A DNA stretch of 64,000 bases, from NCBI RefSeq assembly GCF_032854445.1, contig NC_088301.1, positions 40,659,187-40,723,186 on the forward strand. Reading direction: 5' to 3'. The translations under genes and the position numbers were made by a program. The DNA comes from Liolophura sinensis. Lineage: Eukaryota; Mollusca; Polyplacophora; Chitonida; Chitonidae. Every line of letters starts with the position of its first letter. The stretch's first letter is position 1. Of this stretch, positions 18,118 through 31,375 are shown in pieces. A model generated the notes under the pieces. The model was given only the letters and a program-made list of their open reading frames with translations, did not search any database and was not told the origin of the DNA.

Positions 18118-20624
18118 GTAAGCAGAAAGCAACAATGTACATAGCACATAGGCATAGTTATTCTGTTATGCCGTTTACAGTTTGTATTACTACGAATTTG
18201 GATATTGTAAAGATATGCATAAATTAGAAAGAGACATATACAGGTTATGTCTTAAAAACTGTTGACTGCTTCTCTTTACACGATTTCGTCCTGTCTTCCT
18301 CACTTTATATACTTTCTTAACTCTTTTATGGTTTGTATTATATGTCGTCTTGGAAGAATGAATCATAGTACTATATTGTAATTTAGTTTTGAACAAACGT
18401 AAGCCTTCAGTGGGTGTGGATTTCAGATGTTTTAAATGCTTAGTAATGCATGTACAAGTATATGTTAATGCTTTGTTAAAATTAATGTTCCTCATTGTCG
18501 CATGATAAAACTGGAATAAGAAATATGATCGCACCTATATATCATATTTCCTGCTGTAGTGACAGTTGACCGATATATGCCAGTTATAAATATGATATGT
18601 CACTAGAATGCGCTAGTCTGTTGTTTTCAAATAACATTCGATGGTTACTACCATTGCATACTATACATTTAATTTGCAGTTTAAGCATGGTCATGAATAG
18701 GAGCAGAAAGAAGTAAAAATGTCAAGTGTCAAATACCACACTGTCATCGATGCTTTGGTTTCATTCACCTGACATTCCCTTTATAATAACACAAATATAT
18801 ATTGTGAATACGTGTATATCCTTGAATAAGAAATAAATATAAAATCACTTGGAAAGACTGAAATCTATGCATTTTAAAGCAAAACTTTTGAGCATATTAT
18901 AAAACAAATATAGCTGTATACTCAATCATTTTAAGAAGGACGCCATATAATGTTTTATGACCCTTCGAAAAAATTGTATTTATTAGATGATTAAACAAGT
19001 ACATTAATCTTTCCGCAGGGAAATATAAATTCAAATGACAATCCTATTTCACCTTCTGCAGATTTGGATGTCCTGCTAGTATTCGAACATTACCTTTTTT
19101 GAAAGGCTGATTTGATTTCGTTAGAATATGCTAATAGCAATGATGACCGGTAATTCTTCTTAATAATTGTCTTAGTAATAACTTTGTTTTTTAATATGTT
19201 TGTAACTTATTATTTTCTTTGAAAAATTGCTGTAAGGACAGATTTTGTCACGAAATGTGAGTGTGGAAATTTCTGTTTTGTTTGAAGAGTATTTTGGTAA
19301 TGTAGAATGTCAATGTTTAGAGTCAATGTTTAGATGGAAAGAATCACCCAGTGCTGTGGAAATAAAACAATCAACAACCATTTAAATCTGCTACCCAAAC
19401 GAAAGTTATAAGCAAGCCACTGGATTTTTTTCAAGATGCTGGTAGCACCCAACCGGCCTTTCAGTTTTGAGTTGTTTTACGACAGCTTATTACTATCAGG
19501 AATTAATTTCACATTCTGTTTGTTGTGGTCATATCTCTTGTCAACAGCATGTCCTTCTTGGAATGGAAATTTAACTCTTATCTAACTCTTGAAAACTAGT
19601 AAATCTGTAACAGGTTTCTCTATTTATCTTGATAAGGGATATCTCCATATATTTTCAAAATGGAGGCAACGATTCTTGTAAGGTATCTAGGTCTATGTAA
19701 TACATGCATGTACTAAAATGCAAGCAATGATCATAAACCAACGTTTGCTTACTTTGAATGTAAATGAAATAGAGTTACGCATACATGTTGTTCTCTCTTT
19801 CTCTCAGTTTAGGCACCCGGGGACATTGTGCCTTCTTCTGTCTGATCCGAAAATAAGTGACAAAACTTTGAACAATGGATACTGTTCAAGACATCTCATA
19901 GCAGTTAACGTCACCCCCATAGCCGCACTCTTTCAACTTCATACATTATAGTATGTAGCTTTGACATGCTCTTATGAGATTTGTCCTCGCCTATGTCATT
20001 CGTGAAGAATATTTACATATTTCCATATTTGTGGTGAAATAATCCACCAATGCAGTTATCGGTCTGTCAACTTTTCATTTATAGATATATGTGGTTTACA
20101 ATGGTATATGACAAACAGTCCCAGTTATGTGTACTGTGTAATTAGATAATGTGCAGTGGGTAGGCGGTCGGTATTGGTATCAACGATATTTGTTTGCATA
20201 TGATGACTTGCATCTTGGGGGATGTTAGCATCTTTCAAGGTTAGCAATACACACACCAGTCCATTGCTCATCACACCCTCCCCATTTGCACGGCATGTCA
20301 TGGTAACCTACATAACCTTTCAAATCGGCATGGGAGACACCTCATGGATCCTGATGGTTTCGACAATAATATTCGACTGGTAAAACCAAACAAATAGTAA
20401 CAATTACAAATATTTTCAAAAAACTCTTCCAATGTCTTAAAATTTGATTAAAATTTGGTAGCGATGTTAATTTTATTTAAATCAGCTATCATTGACGTTC
20501 TTTGCAGTACACATTACTTTCTCTAAAAGGCACTTCTGTCTTTCAGCTTGGAAAGTTTTTGCACATTGAGTTCACAAAAGTTCACAAACCCCAATTTTAT
20601 CACACACACACAGCCAGTGGCATC

Positions 20625-20722
<98 letters not shown>

Positions 20723-20907
20723 AATTAAAAAGAATTCTTTTTGATCTTGAACATAGATTTATTTCATCTCATCGATAAAGTAATCAATTAAGGCGTTCAT
20801 TAACCAATCCTATTTTTTTCTTGGTGATGTTATTATCACCGTGCTATAGATGTGCACTGTGCGCGCCCACGAACTGTTTTACTAAAGCCCCACTGCTCTC
20901 TTTGTAG
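18118..20907. other. Intron 1 of the broken SOD-like copy
   Basis: 2.8 kb with no recognised gene. Open frames such as 18190-18534 (minus) and 19718-19951 (plus) carry no family signature. A TA microsatellite lies close to its 3' end. Confidence 0.6.
20625..20722. repeat. (TA)n microsatellite
   Basis: About 98 bp of TA with three TTA or TTTA interruptions, 185 bp before exon 2 of the broken SOD-like copy. Capable of forming a long snap-back hairpin. Confidence 0.97.
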
Positions 20908-23900
20908 AAGTCCATCACATCCACTCCGAGAATGGTCGCAATGTCCACGTTCATTTACACGAGGTAGGAAACTGTGAGGAGAAGGTCGATCCATCACCAT
21001 GACCATGGCGACAACAAACCTGCTGCTGCCGACGTCATGGCAAAGCCCACGAAACCCGGGGAAAAAGAAAAGGGTGGGAAGAAAGGAAAGAAAAGTAAAA
21101 TGATGCATGATGCGCCAGCAGAGGAAACGGTGAACGGCGTCCATCCGGGACATCACGAAGGGGACGACGATATTCACATTCACATCCACGAGGCCGGCGA
21201 AAACTGCGCCAACCATGATGACCATCACGGAGAGCATGGCGAACATCATGGATATCACGGCGCCCATGGAGGTCGAGGTGGACACGCCTGCGCAATGTGT
21301 GCTCGAGCTCTTCAACATCATGGCCCCGATCATGACGACCACCGACAAGATCACCCTGGTCACCATGGACCCGCATTCACACGAGGAAGGGCAGCCAAAC
21401 ACGATCACTCTGGTGAGTGTTTTCGAGAAGGTTAAATGGCCTGGCGTCTGCAGATACAACGATCAAAAGTTACACATTTGGAGTCATTAGAAACTGACGA
21501 TGACATCCTTTGTCATATACTGAATACATTTTGGAGACATGTAAATAATGAATTGTAATTCTGCCAATAGGCATATTTTGATATCATTTTTATAAATTAC
21601 TTCCACGCTCGACATTAGGATTTCACTTTCAACATATGCAAGTCAAAGTTAGGCCTACCATGCAAAATGATAGAAATGATGGCAAAAATCTGACAAATAC
21701 ATTCATGTTTGCTTACTTTCCATAGAGGATTACGTCTATGCGCACTGCGCCATGGGACCAAATATGGGAGTACCCAAAAAGAAAAGGTCAAAGGTCACTG
21801 GCGCCGTACATCTCAGACAGTTGGTAAGATATACATTAAACTTAAAAAGTTTGCAGTTACATGTTTCGTAACGCTAAGTTTTGAAGTGTTAAAAGATACG
21901 TTTTCGAATTCATGTTGTTTAAACAAATTTGAACAGATGAATTTATCAACTGGTCCAAGTAAATAATAAAGTACACATTATTTCGATATTTGTTCTTAAC
22001 TTGCTGAATTGTCAGGAAGACTCTCACCACCACAAAATCAGTAGGAATCTGAAACTTATAAGGTCATATTACGGCTTTTCTTTGCTGTTTGAATTAGGTA
22101 TTTGGGAGTTTCATTTTGTCTTTTCAGATTTACGGTGGTCCAGTAGAAATGATGATAGACCTGAAGGGTTCCAATCTCACAAAGGTGTGATGCAACACGA
22201 ACACGGTCTGCACGTGCATGAGTTTGGGGACCTCACCGATGGCTGCCAGTCCACGGGGTCAGACTTTAACCCCTTTATGATGGTTCACGGGGCCCCAAAC
22301 GATGATACCAGGTAAAGGGTACAAGTCCATAATCTTGACTATTCACAAAGCATATGACTTGTCATGCAGGCGCTATCGTTGGCGTCACTGACCAATCTGC
22401 ATGTCGTTGTATATCCTTTTTAATTCTATACACTACATCCTTGAAGCTAGTCTCAAACAAACACTTTGAAACTTGATGTTTGTCTTTAAGCATGGAATCA
22501 TCGCAATCGCAAGACTTTTTCATGTTCATTAAAGCTTCAGCTGAGCGTTATTCTTTCCCAAGAATTCAGTAACGTGTAACTTTTACAGCTTTTTCGTTGT
22601 CGTGTGTATTATAGTACATTAAGAACATAATAATATAAACTATATTATATTATAGCCTAAAATGTGAGATGTAGGGGTTTGTCATAATTTACAATGTGTT
22701 ACCTGCCATGCTGTCGTGGTTGGCTGTGCCCTTGGTCACATTTTTGCCTTCATCTGTTATCACTTTACTACATCCCCTATGTAGTTGTAAAGCAAATTTA
22801 TAAAACAAGAGCAAGTAACTTCAAAGAAAAACTTGAACCTAAACACAAACTCTCCGTAAGAGGAAATTTTCTCCACGTTAATAAATTAATTACAACAATT
22901 ACATGAATATCATTAATTAGCTGAGATGCAACCCACATGAATATCTCAGCACTAATTACAATCGCAAAGGACACCCGGATAAGTTAATATAACACGTTCT
23001 TTATTACCGGTAATATTTCGACGATGTATGAAACCACTGGAGTCACAGAAGTAACCATGGAGGTTAACTACAATTTCATGAGCGTATTGCACCGCCCCCC
23101 CCCCCCCCCGCCCCAGTTCTCTTTTTTGTAATTTTAAGACTTTAGGAATGATTTTCCCTAATGTAGCGAGTCTTCTAGAGCTTATAGAGAAATAAACGGA
23201 TGTACCCCTACCGACTTGAGCCGATAGAATGATAGTTATGCATATGTCAACGAAAGAAAAAAGAATATCATAATTGCGTTGAAAATTGACGAATCGGCCC
23301 AACACTCCAACATGGTATGTGACTTGTCTTAATGAAGCCGTATGCCAACTTTTAATCAAATACAATAACTCGATAATATTGTTGAAAATGAGCAACAAGA
23401 GCCCGTTTTCGAGTTTGCTCTGTAACTTGTCATGGTGAAGCCTTATACTAAGATTTCAAATAGGATGAAGGCTGAAAAACTGATTCCCGAAGAATTGGCA
23501 GATTAGTGCTGCACTAGGGATAACTCCCCTCCGATGAAGGGAGAGACTTGTTATAGCATTTCTGAAAACTTATTCGGTTCGGAACTTCCTATTGCAACTG
23601 ATGTTACTTCCATTTGCTTACAATCACATATATATCCACAGAATTACAATGAATATTATGTTGACAAGCAAACCAGAAATCAGAAGTGAATGATGCATTT
23701 ACAGAGGATTAGCATAACATTTATCTGCATACCAAATTTGAAAATATTATCGTTGGTTCTCAACCAACATGACTAACAGACACACGTGAATCCTGAATTT
23801 ATAATATACATATGGGATAAAGGCTAAAACTGCTAAACCCGATTTCGGATATTTGAGATAATTTAAGGTTTTATGCTATGTCTTCAACCTTTCCGATGGT

Positions 23901-24254
23901 ATAGTTCATCATTGCATTCTGTATCAGAAATCAGGAAAGGATTATTTCACACTTGACTCGTGTTTAAATAATACAACGTAAAATATGCTTTAAATACAAA
24001 GACGAAAATAAACTGACGGATTCTTCGGGGTAGCATTATTTTCATCTTATGTGTATAAAAAAATATTTCTGTTATTTCTCTTTAATGAGAGCGTGTTTCT
24101 TTTTCAGACATGCTGGTGATTATGGTAACATCCGCTGTGACGACGAAGGGAAGATACATATGGCCCTGAACGATTCTAGAAGCACACTAGTTGGATATCA
24201 TAACATAATTGGGAGGGCACTAGTGGTAATTATAATTTACTTATAAGGTGACAA

Positions 24255-24410
24255 GCACTCGTCCTCGGTTGACTTGCCTTCGGTAAGGCGTCTCAGTGAA
24301 GCAGCACTAGATAAAAGAGCGGTGGAAATCCCTCCTGCAAAAAGGAGGCGCATTACATGCACTCTAAGGGCTCCTTCGTCGTCATATGGCTGAAAAATTA
24401 TTAAATACGA
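24255..24410 (+). repeat. SINE family B copy, 5'-truncated
   Basis: Shares GAAGCAGCACTAGATAAAAG, GGTGGAAATCC and ACATTACATGCACTCTAAGG with the full-length copy at 43941-44299. It lacks the tRNA-like head. Inserted in intron 5 of the broken SOD-like gene and absent from the matching intron of the intact copy, so it arrived after the duplication or was lost from the other copy. Confidence 0.85.
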
Positions 24411-25305
24411 CTCCTAACCATCAGGCCCTCGAAGCGGTCTTCAACGTAGGTAAAATGTCTTAAACAACCATGTGAACTTTTGCTGGATAAATGTTCTTTA
24501 ATCAAATATAAATGACTTGCAGATTCATGAAAAAAAGGATGATCTTGGAAAGGGTGGGTCTCCGGAGAGTGTAACATCAGGTGATGCAGGAGGTAACTTA
24601 GCTTGCTGTACCATTGTCCGGGCCAAACCGCACGGTCACTGGGAGTCGCACGTCCATGATCACAGCAGAGACCATCACCACGATCCTCATGATGATCACG
24701 GGGATCACAAAGACCACAACCACGAAGATCACATGCATGGCCATGGCAAGCATATGCACCGTGGCAAAAAGGACAAAGCTACGTTAGAGGTCGGTCATGG
24801 CGACCACAGCCAACATATGAACCATGCTGGACATGGGAAGGAGGAGCACCATGGCCATCATGACCTTGCCGACCATCGACATCATTAAACCACTGAGGAG
24901 CATTTGGTTGATGGAAATGACGCAAACAGCGTAAGGATTGCAAGCAGCAATAAGTCCTTAGTCCTTAATAAGGCATTACTGAACTGTATTCCTTCATATT
25001 TGTCATCGTCAGTTTAGAATATCTGCAAATCTGACAACAATCTCCTGATATAACCCTATATTACGAGACCCTTCATTACAATTACATGTATAAAATGTAT
25101 TAAAGTGTGGTGCTGTAATTTCATGCTGATGGATTTTTTTTTTCACTGGGGTTACTTGAAACGCTTATTCTTTGGTACACACCACAAGTTGGTGTGGGGT
25201 ACACCAATGATCTCTGTAGATCAGATATTTGAAACGTGAATTCCTACATGAAAATAGAAGTTGTATTACAGGTTTGTATGTTTACAAGTGCAACTGACCC
25301 ATCTA

Positions 25306-25564
25306 CACTAACAAAATGAATCTGTTAATATGAACAGAAGGTCGGTTGTCTGCGTGATGCTATAATGCATTATGTTATTGCAATAGAGTAGGCCTATTCT
25401 GTTAAATATAACACACATTTTCTATTAATTAATTATAAAGATTCTAGACTAACAGCTTATTATGTTGAATACGATACAGTATTATGTTATAATAACATGA
25501 TACATTCTAGCATCACTGAGAAAACAGACTTTCTGTTAACATTAACAGATTAATTTTTTGAGTG
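25306..25564. mobile_element. MITE with about 75-bp terminal inverted repeats and TA target duplication
   Basis: Ends CACT...AGTG, flanked on both sides by TA (25304-25305 and 25565-25566). Each end has an imperfect inverted repeat of about 75 bp containing AATCTGTTAAT and AACAGAA, then GTGATGCTA. Length about 259 bp with no coding frame. A TA duplication suggests mobilisation by a Tc1/mariner-type transposase; this is inference. Confidence 0.8.
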
Positions 25565-26710
25565 TATGACGACCAACAACATATATTCACTCGATTTCCC
25601 TCCCCATAAAAGAAATTTACGCCTGGAGCGATACAAAATGTCAAGAAATCAGGCGTGTGACAGAAAATTGTCAGTCTGACTTTGAATTATAATTTCTCCA
25701 CTTTTAGGCAGTAAATCCCTATAGAGCGTGCATAGGGAGTCGTATAGAGATACGAAAAATTTGATCGCACAGAACACATTATAGTCGATGAATTTGGCGG
25801 CTTCAAAATATTGGGGGGTCTCAGTGGGAGAGGTGCAATGTTTTCCCAGATTTTATCTTTCTTGTTAAGTATATTTCTTCTTTGTACGCTGCGTAAATCA
25901 TATTGCAAAACATCTAGGAGCAGTTAACATCGTCGTCATAATGATATTTTTTTCTTCGGAAAAGTGTTTGTGGGATGAGTTTCCACTCAGGTAATTTTAG
26001 GTGTAATTAAGACTTAATTTTCGGAGCATTTGTAGCTATTCTAAATTTCTTTAACCAACACAAGTTCACATATTTTCGAAAACAGTTAGGATTCAAACTT
26101 GATAGATAATGAAAGCCTTATGATTCATTTTCAAGGTTTAAGATAAAGTATAGTTTCTTTCAGATGACGGTCATATAAACGGTTGGGTCGCCACGCTGGA
26201 TATCAACTGATGTATGAACAACTTATACCCTAGCATGGTACACCATTTGGAAACTCATTCCATGCATTCATCAAACTTTAATTCAAAATGCATTATGACT
26301 GCTTTCCTTTGCACGTTTCTTAGCTCTTTGGTGGTTTGTGTGGAACATCGATTTGGGAATGGCCTTTCGATTGTTGACCTTAAATGTCAATGTTGGTTGG
26401 AATGTACGTTGGTTGTACGTTGGTTGTACGAACGCATGTTTCGACTCATAGTTTCATTCCTCTGCCTGCAGTATCCTTCCTAAAAAAAAAATAGCGATTT
26501 TCGTCCGTGACCCACCGGAAACGGGGGTAAACAGTGTGATAGTTGACAGATAGTCACACTTAATCGGTGAAATTTACCTCCAGGTTTTGGTAAGGGTTTT
26601 AGAACTGAAGGAGTGAATGGGTTAACGTGCCACCAACGTCAGAAGGCAGTCTTTGACAATACGCAATGGAATAAGGCTGTCCTCACGAAGCCCGTGACAA
26701 CTGTGATATA

Positions 26711-26835
26711 GACGTGCAGGCATAGATAGTTAAACTAGAATAGCAACGGCAGTGTGATAGTTGAAAAATGGTCACACGTAACCGGTGAAAAACGGCCTCG
26801 TGTCAGTTTACCTCAGTCAGGGTTCTAATCCTAAC
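26711..26835 (+). repeat. Dispersed repeat family C
   Basis: Runs from GACGTGCAGGCATAGATAG through AGTGTGATAGTTG and CACACGTAACCGGTGAAA to TTTACCTCAGTCAGGG. The same order of blocks occurs at 28195-28312 (minus) and 61154-61266 (plus); a partial copy lies just upstream at 26535-26600 and a fragment at 27184-27222. Type unknown: no tail, no clear target duplication. Confidence 0.8.
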
Positions 26836-28194
26836 TGTTCGTGTGAATGCTTCAATAGTAACAAATTACACGCCACTTGTTGTAGTGATGTTGAATACAA
26901 TTTGAAATTGTTGTAAGACTGATGTTTTGACAAACGTTGATCATTATTACATAGCTTACTGGGCGTTTCGCATAATGGTATTCTCTTGTATCAGTGTCAT
27001 CATAAGTATTTTGGTTAATAACATGGATAGTAGTTTCTCCTTATACAAGTCAGCTGAATATGTTTCTAGTGAGACAAATGCACTGATGATCCAGCTGTAC
27101 CGATGTAACCAACCTTTCCTTTCATACACTGACGAACCCAACTGTGTGCTTTCTTCCTCGTTTGCACTATACAAGTCATCTGTACGTAATACGACCTCTT
27201 GTCAACTTATCGCAGTCATGCTTTTATTCCAACTATCCATTTATGTGCTTTAAAATAAATGGCAAACATATAGCCTATAACTGGACGTTTTAAACTAGCA
27301 ACTAAAGCTAAAACCTTTTCACGGAATGCCCCGGTCTTACACAAAGGTGAGAAAGATGCTATTCCCCATCATGTTCCACACCAAAAGTCGAATTCCATTT
27401 TATTTACAGAATTTCTGACAGGGGAGAACAGATAATGCCTCGAAAGCCTGTTGCTGCCTTGGATACACCATGCTTGCCCATGATGTCAATTATTACTACA
27501 GAGTTCCACATTAGCGCCTTCCGATGATTAGGTGTGTCACCAAATGACTCTATGGTTTCTTGATATTCACCATCAAAATTGTCAGTCTCCACATCATTGC
27601 TAACACCAGTGTCTGTTAGGTCATGATGTAATATCTGGGTCTGTACTATCAGCCATTGTTGCAATTCTGTAATCGATCCCCCAACCCAACTTTGACAAAA
27701 ATTCCCCACGCTCCAACTGTTCAAAGTGTATCTATTTCAAGTTTTTCAATGTAATAGTTCACGAGACCTTTTCTCAGTTATAATGACATCAGTGTTTATA
27801 TTTAACGGGGATTGAGTGACACATTGAAAGAGCCCATGATGAATCTAGTCTTTTCAGCATTAACAGAAACCATGCTGTTAAGTGTGAGCGAAGAGCAGCT
27901 CTGAAATATTCATGCAATATGTTTTAAGAATATATAGATATATGATAATTTACCTGGCGAAAGGTAATGGTTGAATCATAAGCCGTCATATTTGCAGAGG
28001 GGTTCTGCATATGGCGTTTGCATATCTCGCCATTTGTTACATCCTGTGTGTTATTTTGAATAATTCTAGGCCGGTGACGTCTAATAAATTGCAACATCGC
28101 TACATTATTTTTTACCTAATTCTGCTTAACCCGTATTGCTAGAGGGCATGTATAGTGCTACTATTTGTGCATTTACATGAAAACTTAGAACAAA

Positions 28195-28312
28195 ACCCTG
28201 ACAGGTAGTTTGACAGGAGGCCGTATTTCACCGGTTACGTGTGACGTACCATTAGCCAGCTATCACAGTGTTTTCGCTGCTCTGCTTTTTACTCTCTATG
28301 CTGTACGTCTTT
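28195..28312 (-). repeat. Dispersed repeat family C, antisense copy
   Basis: On the minus strand: GACGTACAGCATAGAGAGTA ... CACTGTGATAGCTGG ... CACACGTAACCGGTGAAATA. Matches 26711-26835 and 61154-61266 block by block. Confidence 0.8.
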
Positions 28313-28622
28313 ACTTATGTGACGATTTCAAACTGAAAAAGTAGTGTGCCAAGGTTACTCCATCAACAGCCTTCACTTAAAGGCGAAGAAAACTTAAATA
28401 TCAAACAAATACCATTGAAAAAAGTAGGCATTTGCTCGCAGGTGCAATTCTGATATGTACCTCAAGTTGATAAATTATGAATAAGATCAGCGCCAAAATC
28501 CTCTATGGGCGACTCCATTTTGTGTAAGAACTAGTCCTGAAGTCTTCTGTGAGGAGGAGAATTGCCGACGGAAACCGCCGAAGTGCAGTTCGTACATTTC
28601 CGGTAGAACTCTTCTTCCCAGA

Positions 28623-28843
28623 CGCTAGCGCAGCGTAATGACCCAGGAGCCGCTTATCACTGCGGTCGCTGTGAGTTCAAGTCCAGCTCATGCAGACTTC
28701 CTCTCAGGCCGTACGTGGGAAGGTCTTCCAGCAACCTGCAGCAGCTCTGCCCGGTCTCCTCCCACCACAATGCTGGCCGCCGTCGTATAAGTAAAATATT
28801 CTTGAGTACGGCGTAAAACACCAATCAAATAAATAAATAAATA
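28623..28843 (+). mobile_element. SINE family A, near full length
   Basis: tRNA-like head with a B-box (GAGTTCAAGTCC), a conserved body (GGGAAGGTCT...CTCCCACCACAATGCTGG), CGTCGTATAAGTAAAATATT, and a tail of AAATAAAT units. Flanked by a possible 11-bp target duplication (TTCTTCCCAGA at 28612-28622; TTCTTCCGAGA at 28844-28854, one mismatch). Confidence 0.88.
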
Positions 28844-31260
28844 TTCTTCCGAGAAGGTAGCGAACAGTACACTTCGTTTTCCGCTTGACGATCGGGAAAC
28901 CGGAATGTTGGACGTTGGTTCCGAGTTTACACGAACAAGTCGGCAGTTTTAACGACTCTCACTGGCTGAGAGGCAACACATCCCCAGCATAAATTACAGG
29001 GTGTTGAAGATGGAAGACGCGATGCCAGCTTTGCCGTTTTTAGGCTTTACGTGTATGGCGAGGACAAATCGCAAAGTTATGCATCAGGCGCCACCAGACA
29101 TAAAAGAGTGTGCTCTTTTCAGACTAAAGTGTCTTTTTTTGAAGTTTTCGTCTCTTTTAAGTTTTTTAAGTTTTGCAGTGAGTATAATTCTCTTGCAAGT
29201 AAGTATGGATAAGGAGTCCAAAATCTCGGGTACTCAGCTTCATGATCGTGCTAGAGGCCTTATCTCCATATTGTGTCGCCTAGTATACGAACGTCTGTTT
29301 CGACGTATAGATTAAAATTAGGTATAATGGTTAAAAACACACAACCTATCACCAAAACAAAAAAAAGGCCACAATCGATTTAAATAGGGAAAATTTTACC
29401 TGAATGTGTATCTCATATTAGAAAAGGAATTAAACTAGGAAAAACATAGCTTTAACAATAATTCAAAAGACTTAAATTAGTGTCCGTAAACAAACCCCTC
29501 TTCAGTCTTTTGTCATATCTTATTCGTATATATTTTGGGACATTTTGATTCAGTTTCCACCGAAGTTTAGGCCTACTTATTTGAAGGAATAATATCTATG
29601 CTGAATTCTGTTTCAAACGAATTGGAAGGCCTTTAATTAATTGTTTAACCAAATATATGGGTCTAAATTAAAAGTGTTATTTACTTTACTTCAGGCGTTA
29701 ATGCATACCTGAAATTAAGGCGCCTGGAACACTTATGGAAGTCTAAAAGTCCTAGGGGTGTACTTCTAATCAGTATCCAAACATGCGCCATTTTAAAACT
29801 TATTTGTGTATTTTTTTTTGTATCCAACGTGAACAGTTAAGTAAACCACCCAAACACAGTCCTTACGCCAGGTGTAACAAATCCCCTGGCTAAAAGCCGC
29901 ATCCAGTTCAACGAACAGGAGATAATATGGAGCGCTGCAGCGAATTCATGCGAAGCGTCAGGTGAATCAACCTTTGAGGTACCCTCCGTATAGTTTTAAT
30001 GATTGTCTATAGATGTGATGTGCTGCACCATTTTTCAGATGAGTGACATATCTTTTGCGAATTGCATGATCCGAATGAAATATTTCCATCCACTGATATA
30101 CTGAGAGGGCCTTCTTAAAAATCATATATGGATATAGGATGTTGTTCATAATTGTCTCCCCTTGACCAGAAAAGGCACTATCCAGGTAGAATTTGTTTTG
30201 ACCATTAAATTGCTTTTCCAGATGTCCATTTTCTGGTTAGTTGAAAAGCCTCGTGACTTTAAGCAGTTATTCCTGATATAGCACGAATTTTACGTGTGTC
30301 ATATGTTCCTGATATCGAAAAGTTTATTATCAAGTCAAATGCTTTACTGACATTTCCATCAAACAACACTGAGATGGTCTCGTGAGTTAAGAATGATTTA
30401 TAGCTGGATAAAACATACCAATTACATAAAGCTTAGATGAAAGAGTGCAAAAGTTAGTTGTAAATGTGGTTGTTTTTTAATTTTTTTTATGAGAAAAAGA
30501 CACTTTAAAATATTGTTTGTATGGTGGGTATTTGGGCCCACCTCTTGGTATATATTGTCTTTGTGTAATAATGTTATAAATCAGGATATAACACACATTT
30601 AATAAATATATTTGCACTAGAATTTGTTTGTTTTTCATCTAAAAAATGTTTTCACCGTATATTTATAGCTTTCATATATACATAAATATTATCATATTTC
30701 AGATCAAATCCATTTGTGTGGATATAATCTACAAATTTACAATCCAAAAATTTTTTTAGATATGCATCACATTATTTGGGACATTATTGTGTAAAAACGA
30801 TATGTACCAAGATGTGGTCCCAAACCATACACCAACCATAAAAAATATTTTCCTAATAGCTTTTTCGTTAGAAAGAAAAAAATCAATAAAAACATTAACG
30901 ACTATAGGCCTATAAATAGGTTTCCACTCTCTTTCATCTCATTTTGCATCATTTTTATGTTTTCTTCTCCTGTTAGACATAAATATATATACAGTAACTT
31001 GCACGCATGGAAGATAATTATATGCGTGACTCATTAGAATTGCATTATTTTAACATTCATATATGTTATACATTAGTTTCACAGTATCGTTGTTTGGGAG
31101 AGCAAATTTTTCAAATTCCAAGAGGCTGATTACAGTATGTGTGATTACATGCCTATATGTAGATTTAAATTATTGCATGCACAGGTACAAAGTGTTAATA
31201 TAAAATGTTATGAATACGAATATTAAACATGCTTAGTGTGTTACTTGGTAAATTGCTGGA

Positions 31261-31375
31261 GTGAGTGAGTGCTTGAGGTTTAACGTCATACTTAACAATT
31301 TTTCAGTCACAATACAATGAAGGACTCCTTAGAGTGCATGTAATGTGCTTCCTTGTTGCAAGACGGATTTCCACT
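31261..31375 (-). mobile_element. SINE family B, 5'-truncated, with perfect target duplication
   Basis: Reverse complement of the 3' part of 43941-44299 (GGTTTAACGTCATACTTAAC, TTAGAGTGCATGTAATGTGC). Flanked by a perfect 11-bp direct repeat AAATTGCTGGA at 31250-31260 and 31376-31386, which fixes both ends and shows an ordinary 5'-truncated retrotransposition. Confidence 0.92.

Larger units (their letters stand above)
18051..24888 (+). pseudogene. Secreted His-rich Cu/Zn-SOD-like paralogue with frameshifts (six exons)
   Basis: Same six-exon structure as the minus-strand copy: 18051-18117 (signal peptide, MNLLLLTCLTVGISIG...), 20908-21412, 21726-21823, 22128-22311, 24108-24225, 24523-24888. Splice sites and phases are all conserved. 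Breaks seen: one extra C near 20991, giving TGA at 21000-21002; an extra base and a compensating loss around 21370-21395; and one missing base near 22163, giving TGA at 22188-22190 in the exon frame. Exon 2 is also 26 codons shorter. In exon 4 the bridging metal ligand is Asp instead of His (TGSDFNPF, codon 22262-22264). Exons 5 and 6 are open, and the tail is 14 residues longer than in the intact copy (ends [10 protein letters not shown]). Either a young pseudogene or a real gene with base-level assembly errors; splice-site conservation keeps the second option open. Confidence 0.75.

Noticed and set aside
27404-27724. 106-codon minus-strand open frame considered as a transposase or gene fragment
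   Set aside because: No motif of any known transposase, reverse transcriptase or domain could be seen.
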